NCBI GenBank assembly: GCA_023436605.1
Contig: JAEZIQ010000108.1
Span: 1-33,477 of the forward strand
DNA length: 33,477 nt
Source: Actinomycetes bacterium
Lineage (GTDB): Bacteria > Actinomycetota > Thermoleophilia > Solirubrobacterales > 70-9
Direction of reading: 5' to 3'
Below, piece by piece: positions 7,167-15,283 of this stretch. The position numbers and the translations under genes are program-made. The notes beneath the pieces were generated by a model that searched no databases, was not told where the DNA came from, and worked only from the letters and a program-made list of their open reading frames with translations. Numbering within the stretch: position 1 is the stretch's first letter; each line of letters starts with the position of its first letter.

Positions 7167-9158
7167 ATGTCGGACTTGTCAGAAGATGTCCAAGCAGGTG
7201 ATTTGGGAGTGCAGGGGGAAGAGGTTCAGGCCGAACGGGGCGGGCTCACCCGTCGCGGCTTTCTGACCCGGTCCGCTGCCACCGCAGCGACGGTCGGTGC
7301 GGTCGGTAGCCTGGCCGGAGCCGCCACCGCCACCGGTAAAGCCAAGACCGCCCGCAAGGTGCCGGGCAACCACGGCACGGTGCCGCTGCCCAGCGCCAGC
7401 CAGGTCCGGGCGGACTACCAGCGCATGGTCGACTTCGGCCCTCGCCTGCCCGGATACGAAGAACATCTCGAGTTCTGCGACTGGATCGAAGACGAGTTCG
7501 TCAAGGCTGGCCTGGAGCTCCTGCCGACCGACCAGATCCCGTACAGCCGCTGGCGTCCGGGGGCGATATCCCTCAAGGTCGGCAACAAGACCTTCGACCC
7601 GGCCACCACTTACGTCCGGGTGCCCGGCACGCCACCGGAAGGAATCACCGCTCCTCTGGTGGTCGCAGGTGACGGGCCGGTCGACGGAAAGATCGTGCTG
7701 GTCGAGGCGGCCGTGCCGACTCCCCGCAAGGCCGGACTATTCATCGCCATGGCCGACTACTGGCAGTGGCGCGGACATACCGCCTTCGAAGGTGCGGCCG
7801 AGGAATTCGACCGCTTCGCCTTCTCGGACTGGCCTTCGATCAAGCCTTACGCCGACCAGGGAGCCAAGGCCGTGCTCTTCATCAGCCGAGCATCCCGAGC
7901 CGAGGTCGAAGGCAACTGGTCCCCGCACCAGGCCGGCGTACAGCCGATTCCGGGGCTGGTGCTCGACCGCGACATGGGCGCCGAGCTCAAAGCGCTGGCA
8001 GCCAGCCAACCGGACGCCACCCTGAAGCTGGAGGCGGACTGGAAGGACACCTACGTCCCGCAGATCACCGGGATCCTGCCCGGCGAAAGCGACGAGGTGC
8101 TGGTCGTCAACTCGCACACCGACGGGCAGAACGCGTTCGAGGAGAACGGCGCCGTGGCCCTGGTCCACATGGCCCGTCATTTTGCCTCCCTCCGAGGCAG
8201 CGAGAAGCTGAAGCGGACCATCGTCTTCCTGGCCTGGCCCGGACACATGGCGATCCCGACCAACCGGCCCGAGGACCGAAACACTCTGCCGGAGCAGTTC
8301 GGCTGGTTCACGTCCCACCGCGATCTGTTCGACCGGACCGTGGCAGCCGTGACGGTCGAGCACCTCGGGGCCACCCGCTGGGCAGACGACCCGGAGAAGG
8401 GCTACCACGACACCGGGATGTCGGATTTCTACGCGATCTGGACCACCCTGGGCGCGATGCAGGATCTCTGCAAGGTGGCCCTGAAGAAGTCGGACCTGCA
8501 GCGTCACGCCCTGCTCAGGCCGCCGGTCCAGGTCACGCCGGGGGTTGCCTGGCACCACCGGGGTATCCCTCACGTGGCCGGCATCTCGGCCCCGAAGTAT
8601 CTGGTTCGGGTTTCCGAGAACGGCGACATGGACAAGCTCGATGCGGAACTGGCTGCCCGCCAGACCGCCTTCTACGCCGACGTGGTCAAGCTGCTCGACT
8701 CGGCCGATCCGGAAGCGCTCCTGGCCGGCGGAGAGGGAGACGACAGCTTCAACAGCGTCTCCGACCGCTTCTACCCGATGTCCCGGGCCCGCTCGGGACC
8801 GGCCCGCAAGGTTGTCTTCGACGCCGGCGAAGGGCGGCGTCTTGCGATCTACATCGGAGGTCGAGCGGCCCGTGACCGCGACATCGGCATCCAGCTGGCG
8901 GCGCTCGACAGGCCGCTCGAGAAGGTCACCGTCGCCGTCTACCGCGACGACACCTTCCTCGGCAAGTCGCAGCCGACGAGGGCCGAACGGAAGGTCAAGC
9001 GGATCGCCGTCCACCGGCGCGGACACCGGGCCGATCATCGAAACCTTCACCGGAACCGGAGCGCAGCGAAATTCCGCGACGGTACCTACACGATCGTCGT
9101 CCGTCAGGACGGAAAACTTCTGGGTCAGCGAAACGTCACTTTCCGACGTCAGCGCTAG
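7167..9158 (+). CDS. Tat-exported M28-like peptidase with PA domain
   Basis: The 663-residue product carries a twin-arginine signal (LTRRGFLTRSAATAATVGAV, about residues 27-46), so it is exported folded. An inserted protease-associated-like segment follows (PLVVAGDGPVDGKIVLVEA, about 160-180, and KAVLFISRAS). The zinc-peptidase core has VVNSHTDGQNAFEENGAVAL (His317, Asp319), TIVFLAWPGHM, VTVEHLGATRW and GVAWHHRGIPHV. This follows the M28 aminopeptidase order, but the usual NDN and EE motifs read FEEN and PGHM, so activity is uncertain. The last 110 residues look like a beta-rich appendage. The second of two near-adjacent ATGs (7167 rather than 7161) is preferred because GAGAGG at 7155-7160 then has proper spacing. 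A plausible -10 TACGAT lies at 7126-7131. Confidence 0.72.
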   Translation: MSDLSEDVQAGDLGVQGEEVQAERGGLTRRGFLTRSAATAATVGAVGSLAGAATATGKAKTARKVPGNHGTVPLPSASQVRADYQRMVDFGPRLPGYEEHLEFCDWIEDEFVKAGLELLPTDQIPYSRWRPGAISLKVGNKTFDPATTYVRVPGTPPEGITAPLVVAGDGPVDGKIVLVEAAVPTPRKAGLFIAMADYWQWRGHTAFEGAAEEFDRFAFSDWPSIKPYADQGAKAVLFISRASRAEVEGNWSPHQAGVQPIPGLVLDRDMGAELKALAASQPDATLKLEADWKDTYVPQITGILPGESDEVLVVNSHTDGQNAFEENGAVALVHMARHFASLRGSEKLKRTIVFLAWPGHMAIPTNRPEDRNTLPEQFGWFTSHRDLFDRTVAAVTVEHLGATRWADDPEKGYHDTGMSDFYAIWTTLGAMQDLCKVALKKSDLQRHALLRPPVQVTPGVAWHHRGIPHVAGISAPKYLVRVSENGDMDKLDAELAARQTAFYADVVKLLDSADPEALLAGGEGDDSFNSVSDRFYPMSRARSGPARKVVFDAGEGRRLAIYIGGRAARDRDIGIQLAALDRPLEKVTVAVYRDDTFLGKSQPTRAERKVKRIAVHRRGHRADHRNLHRNRSAAKFRDGTYTIVVRQDGKLLGQRNVTFRRQR

Positions 9159-9228
9159 GTACCCGGATCGAGGGACAAAGGGGCTGCGGCAGTATCCGCG
9201 GCGCAATAACGCAAGGAGAAAAGAAGTT

Positions 9229-10341
9229 ATGGAGTCAATTCAACGCATGGCGGGGACCGGCAGGGCAAGAGCATTTCTACTTGCCGCACTCCTGTCCCTT
9301 ATCGGCACCCTGGCACTGACAGGTTCGTCAAAGGCCGCCGAGACGCACACGATCACAGCCGACAACGGTCGTCTGACGATGGGGTTCGTCTTCCTCAACA
9401 ACAAGATCATGCCGGCCGATGTGCCCGGTCCGCTCGACCCGAACATCACCAACACCTCGGGCAGCGGCACGATCGACGTCAACGTCGACGGCTCCACCGC
9501 CACTGTCGCGGAGGAAGACTTCAACATGCCGATCGTCTGGATTCCGGATCCCACCGCCGGTGGTGCCCCGATCCCGATGAAGTTCGGTCCGAAGGGTGAC
9601 CTGGCCGGAACCTGGAACTCGGCCACGGGCGAGCTTTCACTCACCGGCACCCTTCAGGTTGACGTGATCTGGGGATTCGATGAGGGTGGCGAGGCGCAGA
9701 TCTGCCGTTTCACCGCGCCGAACCAGACCTGGACTACCGGCCCCAACGCGATCAGCCCGGGCGTACCGTTCACTAACGGTCTCACCGGAAATGGTGCGAT
9801 CTCGACCTTCTGGGATTCACTTCCGGCCGGCGAGTCCGTCAACGGTGGCAACTGTGCCAAGCCGAACGCCGTCGTCCGTGACCCGGGCGCCGTCTGGCTT
9901 TCGAGCGGCATCGCCGAAGTGCCCGCCGCACCGACCTGCCAGCAGGAAGGCAAGGACGGTCTCTGGCCCGACTGCACCGAGCCCGAGTGGCCTGACCCGG
10001 AACCGGACCCGGACCCGGTCGTGAAGATCAGCAAGATCACGGTCGGCAAGGCCAACGTGACCGCTGGCAAGAAGGCCAAGGTTCAGATCAAGGTCACCAA
10101 CACCGGTGATCTGACCGCGAACCGCCTCACCGTCAAGCTCAAGTCGAGCAACAAGGCGGTCAAGGTGCCCGCTCAGGTCCAGGTGAAAGTCCCGGCCGGC
10201 AAGACGGCCACCGCGACCATCACGGTGACCGCCAAGAAGAACGCCAAGGGCAAGGCGACGATCACCGCCACCTCATCCGGCAAGTCCGGCAAGGGAGTGG
10301 TGACTGTCAAGAAGGCGAAGAAAGCCAAGAAGCGCAAGTAG
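9229..10341 (+). CDS. Secreted protein with C-terminal CARDB/NEW3-like domain
   Basis: The 370-residue product has a signal peptide (about residues 1-38, FLLAALLSLIGTLALTGSSKA). A beta-rich domain of roughly 220 residues with two Cys pairs follows. Next is an acidic Pro-Asp linker (EPEWPDPEPDPDPVV), then a CARDB-like fold: ITVGKANVTAGKKAKVQIKV and TNTGDLTANRLTVKLKSSN. The last ten residues are a Lys/Arg tail. The CARDB/NEW3 type is an extracellular adhesion-like beta-sandwich; function here is unknown. The Lys-rich low-complexity C-terminal region is typical of secreted actinobacterial proteins and may bind cell-wall polymers (inference). AAGGAG at 9213-9218 is the ribosome binding site. The gene lies 70 bp after the M28-like gene, possibly in the same transcript, and ends at a terminator. 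Confidence 0.7.
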   Translation: MESIQRMAGTGRARAFLLAALLSLIGTLALTGSSKAAETHTITADNGRLTMGFVFLNNKIMPADVPGPLDPNITNTSGSGTIDVNVDGSTATVAEEDFNMPIVWIPDPTAGGAPIPMKFGPKGDLAGTWNSATGELSLTGTLQVDVIWGFDEGGEAQICRFTAPNQTWTTGPNAISPGVPFTNGLTGNGAISTFWDSLPAGESVNGGNCAKPNAVVRDPGAVWLSSGIAEVPAAPTCQQEGKDGLWPDCTEPEWPDPEPDPDPVVKISKITVGKANVTAGKKAKVQIKVTNTGDLTANRLTVKLKSSNKAVKVPAQVQVKVPAGKTATATITVTAKKNAKGKATITATSSGKSGKGVVTVKKAKKAKKRK

Positions 10342-10361
10342 CGCCGAGCCAATCCGTTCAG

Positions 10362-10402
10362 CGGCCTCCTTCCGGATCACGAGTCCGGAAGGGGGCCGTT
10401 TT
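10362..10402. terminator. Rho-independent terminator after the CARDB-like gene
   Basis: A 15-bp stem (10362-10376 with 10384-10398, one T-G pair) with a 7-nt loop is followed by TTTT. It separates two convergent genes, ending 5 nt before the GNAT stop codon. Confidence 0.85.
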
Positions 10403-10406
10403 GCGT

Positions 10407-10853
10407 TCAGGCCTCGATTTCGTACTCGAGCCAGGTGGACTTGTGGGCGCCGGTCGAGTCGTAGAGGCGCTGGGCCGTGTGGTTGTCGGGTGCGGTCGAC
10501 CAGGAGAGGTGGGAGGCGCCCCACTCGCGGGCAAGCTCGATCCCGGCCTCGATCAGGGCCCGGCCGGTGCCCTTGCCACGGGCTGCCTCGGTCACATAAA
10601 GGTCGTTCATCAGAACGATGTCGGTTGCCGAAAGCGAGCTCTTGTGGCGATAGAAGCAGCCGAAGCCGACTGGTACCTCTCCATCGAAGGCGCCCAGCAG
10701 CCAGCCATCGGCGGTTCCACCGAGGAAGCGGGAAAAGAACTCGCGGTTTCGATCGGGATCGATCCGCTCGACCCCGTAGAACTCCTGATAGAGCACGAAC
10801 AGCGGCTCGAAAAGCGGGAACTCGTCTTCGGTCACGGGCCTGATCTCGATCAT
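10407..10853 (-). CDS. GNAT family N-acetyltransferase
   Basis: The 148-residue product spans one GNAT domain. MIEIRPVTEDEFPLF begins strand 1. NDLYVTEAARGKGTGRALIE (about residues 83-102) is the acetyl-CoA-binding motif A with the R-x-x-G-x-G/A turn, and DNHTAQRLYDSTGAHKS is the motif B region. It transfers an acetyl group from acetyl-CoA to an amine of unknown identity. The ATG at 10853 lies exactly 6 nt after a minus-strand TAAGTT box, which fits a leaderless message. The gene is monocistronic, convergent with the CARDB-like gene and divergent from clpX. Confidence 0.85.
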   Translation of the reverse strand: MIEIRPVTEDEFPLFEPLFVLYQEFYGVERIDPDRNREFFSRFLGGTADGWLLGAFDGEVPVGFGCFYRHKSSLSATDIVLMNDLYVTEAARGKGTGRALIEAGIELAREWGASHLSWSTAPDNHTAQRLYDSTGAHKSTWLEYEIEA

Positions 10854-10859
10854 GGGCCT

Positions 10860-10865
10860 AACTTA
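10860..10865 (-). promoter_or_regulatory. -10 box of the GNAT gene, leaderless
   Basis: TAAGTT on the minus strand is followed by 6 nt and the ATG at 10853; no ribosome binding site is visible. Confidence 0.5.
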
Positions 10866-11011
10866 CCTGCAGGTGTTGTTGCCTTAGAAGGGGTGCGGGT
10901 AAGGTCGGAGTAGGAAGGGTCCAACGTCGTCTTGCGTCTGAATTTCAAGGTCGCGGCGGCGCTTCTTCTAGAGTGGGACAAGGCGAGCCCACTCACGACC
11001 CCGGAGGGTGA

Positions 11012-12312
<1,301 letters not shown>

Positions 12313-12334
12313 GGGCTGAGCGCCAGGGGCGCGG

Positions 12335-12340
12335 GATAAT
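12335..12340 (+). promoter_or_regulatory. -10 box of the MBL-fold gene, leaderless
   Basis: GATAAT lies 6 nt before the GTG at 12347. There is no Shine-Dalgarno sequence, and it is 22 nt after the clpX stop, so this gene probably has its own start site. Confidence 0.5.
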
Positions 12341-12346
12341 TCCGCT

Positions 12347-13159
12347 GTGGGAGTCCCGCTGCTCGACAAGGATCCGAACGGCCTCCACGTGACGTGGGGA
12401 GGCCACGCGACGGTCCTGATCGAACTCGACGGGGTCCGGATCGTTACCGACCCGGTCCTCCGAAACAGGGTGGTCCACCTGCGTCGCCATGCACCGGACC
12501 CCGGTCCTGACTTCGTTCACGAAGTCGACGCGGTCCTGGTTTCGCACCTTCACTTCGACCATCTCGACCTGCCGACCCTGAAGCGCTTCGACCGCAACAC
12601 AAAGGTGATCGTGCCGGCCGGGGCGGGGCCGATGATCCGCCGGGCCGGCTTTGGCAACGTGGTCGAGATGCTGGCCGGCGAAGCGACCGACATCCGCGGG
12701 GTCAAAGTGCTCGCGGTGAACGCCGAACACGACGGTCGCCGCCACCCGCTTGGAGCCGAGGTGGATGCGCTCGGTTTCGTGATCGACGGCAGCCGGCAGG
12801 TCTACTTCGCCGGCGACACCGATGTCCATCCCGGCCTGCCGGAGGTTTCAGAGCAGGTGGGTGGTATCGAGGTCGCCCTGCTGCCGATCTGGGGCTGGGG
12901 TCACAAACTCGGCCCGGGGCACATGGACCCGCGCGGTGCGGCCCAGGCGGCGGCGATGCTGCAGCCCGAGCTCACCGTCCCGATCCACTGGGGCACCTAC
13001 TTCCCGATCGGGATGAAGGGAATCCGCGGCCGACTGCTCGAAAAGCCGGTCCTGGCCTTCGATCAGCAGATGAATGAACTGGCGCCCGGTCTGCGGGCCC
13101 GGGTGCTCAGGCCGGGAGAGTCTTTTTCCCGTCCGGCCCGTCCGGCAGCCAGCTCTTGA
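12347..13159 (+). CDS. UlaG-like metallo-beta-lactamase-fold hydrolase
   Basis: The 270-residue product is a metallo-beta-lactamase-superfamily protein. VTWGGHATVLIELDGVRIVTDPVL opens the fold. SHLHFDHLD (His67, His69, Asp71, His72) is the metal site, YFAGDTDVHPGL carries the bridging Asp, and VPIHWGTYFPIG carries the last His. The combination of GHATVLI, the late GDTD and IHWGT fits the UlaG / UPF0173 / NAPE-PLD-like branch rather than beta-lactamases or glyoxalase II. Substrate unknown. The GTG at 12347 is supported by the GATAAT box 6 nt upstream. Its 3' end overlaps the convergent phosphodiesterase-like gene by 53 bp. Confidence 0.8.
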   Translation: MGVPLLDKDPNGLHVTWGGHATVLIELDGVRIVTDPVLRNRVVHLRRHAPDPGPDFVHEVDAVLVSHLHFDHLDLPTLKRFDRNTKVIVPAGAGPMIRRAGFGNVVEMLAGEATDIRGVKVLAVNAEHDGRRHPLGAEVDALGFVIDGSRQVYFAGDTDVHPGLPEVSEQVGGIEVALLPIWGWGHKLGPGHMDPRGAAQAAAMLQPELTVPIHWGTYFPIGMKGIRGRLLEKPVLAFDQQMNELAPGLRARVLRPGESFSRPARPAASS

Positions 13160-15179
13160 GGATCCGGTGCACGTGCTCGGCCCCGACGACCGGTTCCTCG
13201 GGCCAGGGCAACTCGACCGGGTGAAGGACGAAGGGGTGGCACTGGGTCCCGCCCATGCCGCCATGTGAACCGACCAGCTCCTCGAATGCCGCCACTTCGT
13301 CCATCTCCTTCCACCAGGTGCTGTTGACCATGATGTCGGGGCAGTTCGAGAAGCGATGGGTCCTCAGCACATGGGCGACCGCGTTCGGGCCGTAAACCTC
13401 CAGGGGATCGACTCCTTCGACCTCGCCCGTCTCGATCCAGGTGAGCCCCTCGGCTCCCAGGGCGACCCCGCCTTGCTCGGAATCGACGAGGACGAAGCCG
13501 ATCCCCGGGTGGTTGCGGAGCGTGTCGAGCAGGTTCGGGAAAAGCTGGTCGATTCGCTCGCGGCTCAGTCTTCCCGGCTCGCGGGGGAAAGTGATCAGGC
13601 CGAGGTTGCCCGAAGCCATCACCGAAAGCTCGGGGATCTCCTGGCCATTCGCGTCTATCGTCGTGAGCTCCTTCGAGCCGTTATCGAGCCCGAGATCATC
13701 CCGATGCGAGTCCCGCTTGGCGACCGCCTTGGCGGCGCTTCCGACCGCGCCGTCTTCATGGCTTGCCTCCTCGGCACTAGCCGTGATGTAGGCCCGTGGG
13801 TTCTGTTCGCCTTCCTCACCGATCGCTACGGCCTCCTTGCCCGTCGCCTTTTCTACGACCTGCTCCAGCGTGACTCCATAACGCTGCAGGAAGGTCGCTC
13901 CCTGCGACTGGCCGTGATCGGAGAGCACGACCAGGTGGTAGGGCCGGGGCGCGTCCGTCACCACGCGGCGGATCCGGTCGATCTCCCGGTCGACCTTGCT
14001 CAGGGTCCGCAGGGTTTCCGGCCGTTCAATCCCGGAGTGATGGGCGACCTCGTCGTAAGCCAGAAATGTTGTGTAGATCGCGGGTCGACCGGCCAGGATG
14101 TCACCGACTACGGCCGCGACCTGGAGGTCCATCTGGATCACGGTGGCCCAGGCGCGCATCACGGCATAGACCCGGGAGCGGGCGATCTTCGGTTCGATCC
14201 CGGTCCGCTCCTGGCGCAGGTTGTCGCGCCGTTCGCGGAACACCTCGGCGACGGTGTGGATGATGGTCTTGACCACGCCGTAGGGCCGGGCGAAGTAGGC
14301 GGCGTAATCCTTGCCCAGCTCTCCCCGCGGCTTCATCACGGTGCTCATGGTCAGCTGCGTGTGGGGAGCGTCCCCGGAGAGGATGTTCGCGCGGCTGGCG
14401 CCGTCGTCGGCCAGGAGTCCATTGCCGTCCGACTGTCTCGCTTCCATCTCCGCCGCGTCTTTCGGATGGTTGGTGACGAGTGCCCGGTTCGTCTCCTTCT
14501 CCCACCATCGGAAGGCAGGCATCTCCCGATTGTTGCCGTGAAGGATTCCGGCCTGGCAGGCGCCGGTCTGAGAGGACCAGTCGGTCTCCCAGGTCTCCAG
14601 CCAATGGCTTCCTTCCCGGACCCAGGACGCCATCGCCGGGGCGCTGCCGTTGGTCATCGCCCGCCGCAGGACATCACCTGCAAGACCGTCGATCTCGAGA
14701 AAAACGACCCCGGGCACGTCGCTCGTTACTACCTGGCCCCGGCGCTTGAGCTGCGACTTGACCACGTTGTAGTACCAGGTGCTGTCCTCGTCGATCGCAA
14801 AAAGCGAGGAGAAGAGGGAGGTCAGGATCGCAATCGCGATGGAAATCACGATTCCCTCGCCCACACCTTCGATCCGGACCCAGGGCATCGCGACCAGGGC
14901 GAGACCGACCAGGAACGCGTTCAGGAAAAGCCCCCACAGGCCGAGGGTCAGCACGCTCAGCTTCAGCGTGAACCGGGAGAGGACCGGCCAGATCAGGGCA
15001 TTGACCAGACCGACCCCGAGCGCGGTCGGCAGGGCCGCGAATTCGCCGTGCATGTCGAAGCCGGGAAGGGCGGCCTCGATCAAGAGCAGGGCCAGCGCGT
15101 CGATCAGGACGACGAAAACGACCTGCCAGGTCAGCCGCCAGGGGTGACCCTGCGTCTTCGTCTCGTTCAGTCCCTCCAT
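13107..15179 (-). CDS. Membrane protein: phage-holin-like 4-TM domain fused to an alkaline-phosphatase-superfamily hydrolase
   Basis: The 690-residue product has two parts. Residues about 15-130 hold four hydrophobic helices (VVFVVLIDALALLLIEAALP; LGVGLVNALIWPVL; LSVLTLGLWGLFLNAFLVGLAL; IVISIAIAILTSLFSSLFA) like the phage_holin_4_2 family. The remainder is an alkaline-phosphatase-superfamily domain of the nucleotide pyrophosphatase/phosphodiesterase type. FLEIDGLAGD (Asp164) is the first metal ligand, with the nucleophile probably in NGSAPAM or a nearby Thr/Ser. Then come FLAYDEVAHHSG, LSDHGQSQG (Asp421, His422) and SHGGMGG near the end. It is probably a membrane-anchored phosphodiesterase or phosphotransferase; the substrate is unknown. 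The ATG at 15179 is chosen over an upstream start at 15320, which would run through the divergent valS promoter. Confidence 0.78.
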   Translation of the reverse strand: MEGLNETKTQGHPWRLTWQVVFVVLIDALALLLIEAALPGFDMHGEFAALPTALGVGLVNALIWPVLSRFTLKLSVLTLGLWGLFLNAFLVGLALVAMPWVRIEGVGEGIVISIAIAILTSLFSSLFAIDEDSTWYYNVVKSQLKRRGQVVTSDVPGVVFLEIDGLAGDVLRRAMTNGSAPAMASWVREGSHWLETWETDWSSQTGACQAGILHGNNREMPAFRWWEKETNRALVTNHPKDAAEMEARQSDGNGLLADDGASRANILSGDAPHTQLTMSTVMKPRGELGKDYAAYFARPYGVVKTIIHTVAEVFRERRDNLRQERTGIEPKIARSRVYAVMRAWATVIQMDLQVAAVVGDILAGRPAIYTTFLAYDEVAHHSGIERPETLRTLSKVDREIDRIRRVVTDAPRPYHLVVLSDHGQSQGATFLQRYGVTLEQVVEKATGKEAVAIGEEGEQNPRAYITASAEEASHEDGAVGSAAKAVAKRDSHRDDLGLDNGSKELTTIDANGQEIPELSVMASGNLGLITFPREPGRLSRERIDQLFPNLLDTLRNHPGIGFVLVDSEQGGVALGAEGLTWIETGEVEGVDPLEVYGPNAVAHVLRTHRFSNCPDIMVNSTWWKEMDEVAAFEELVGSHGGMGGTQCHPFVLHPVELPWPEEPVVGAEHVHRILKSWLPDGPDGKKTLPA

Positions 15180-15268
15180 TGCCTGAACTTTCGCAAACCC
15201 GACGGTCCCTGTGTTGGCTCGGGCGAAGGAAACGACTGGCAGGGACGCGCCTCTTGCGGCAGCGTCAA

Positions 15269-15274
15269 TAAGAT
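15269..15274 (+). promoter_or_regulatory. -10 box of valS
   Basis: TAAGAT lies 9 nt before the TTG start at 15284. The in-frame stop TAA at 15269-15271 excludes any start further upstream. No Shine-Dalgarno is visible, so the leader is at most a few nucleotides. Confidence 0.4.
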
Positions 15275-15283
15275 CGGCTGACC

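Noticed and set aside
8990..9090. Frameshift in the C-terminal part of the M28-like gene (Arg/His-rich stretch).
   Set aside because: The frame before and after is the same and codes for sensible beta-strand-like sequence, so two compensating errors would be needed.
7737..9206. Long minus-strand ORF (489 aa) opposite the M28-like gene.
   Set aside because: It is the complement of a clear coding gene, has no recognisable domain and no ribosome binding site; long shadow frames are common at this GC content.
13356..15281. Long plus-strand ORF (641 aa) opposite the phosphodiesterase-like gene.
   Set aside because: The minus-strand frame has clear TM helices and metal motifs; this one is low-complexity and motif-free.
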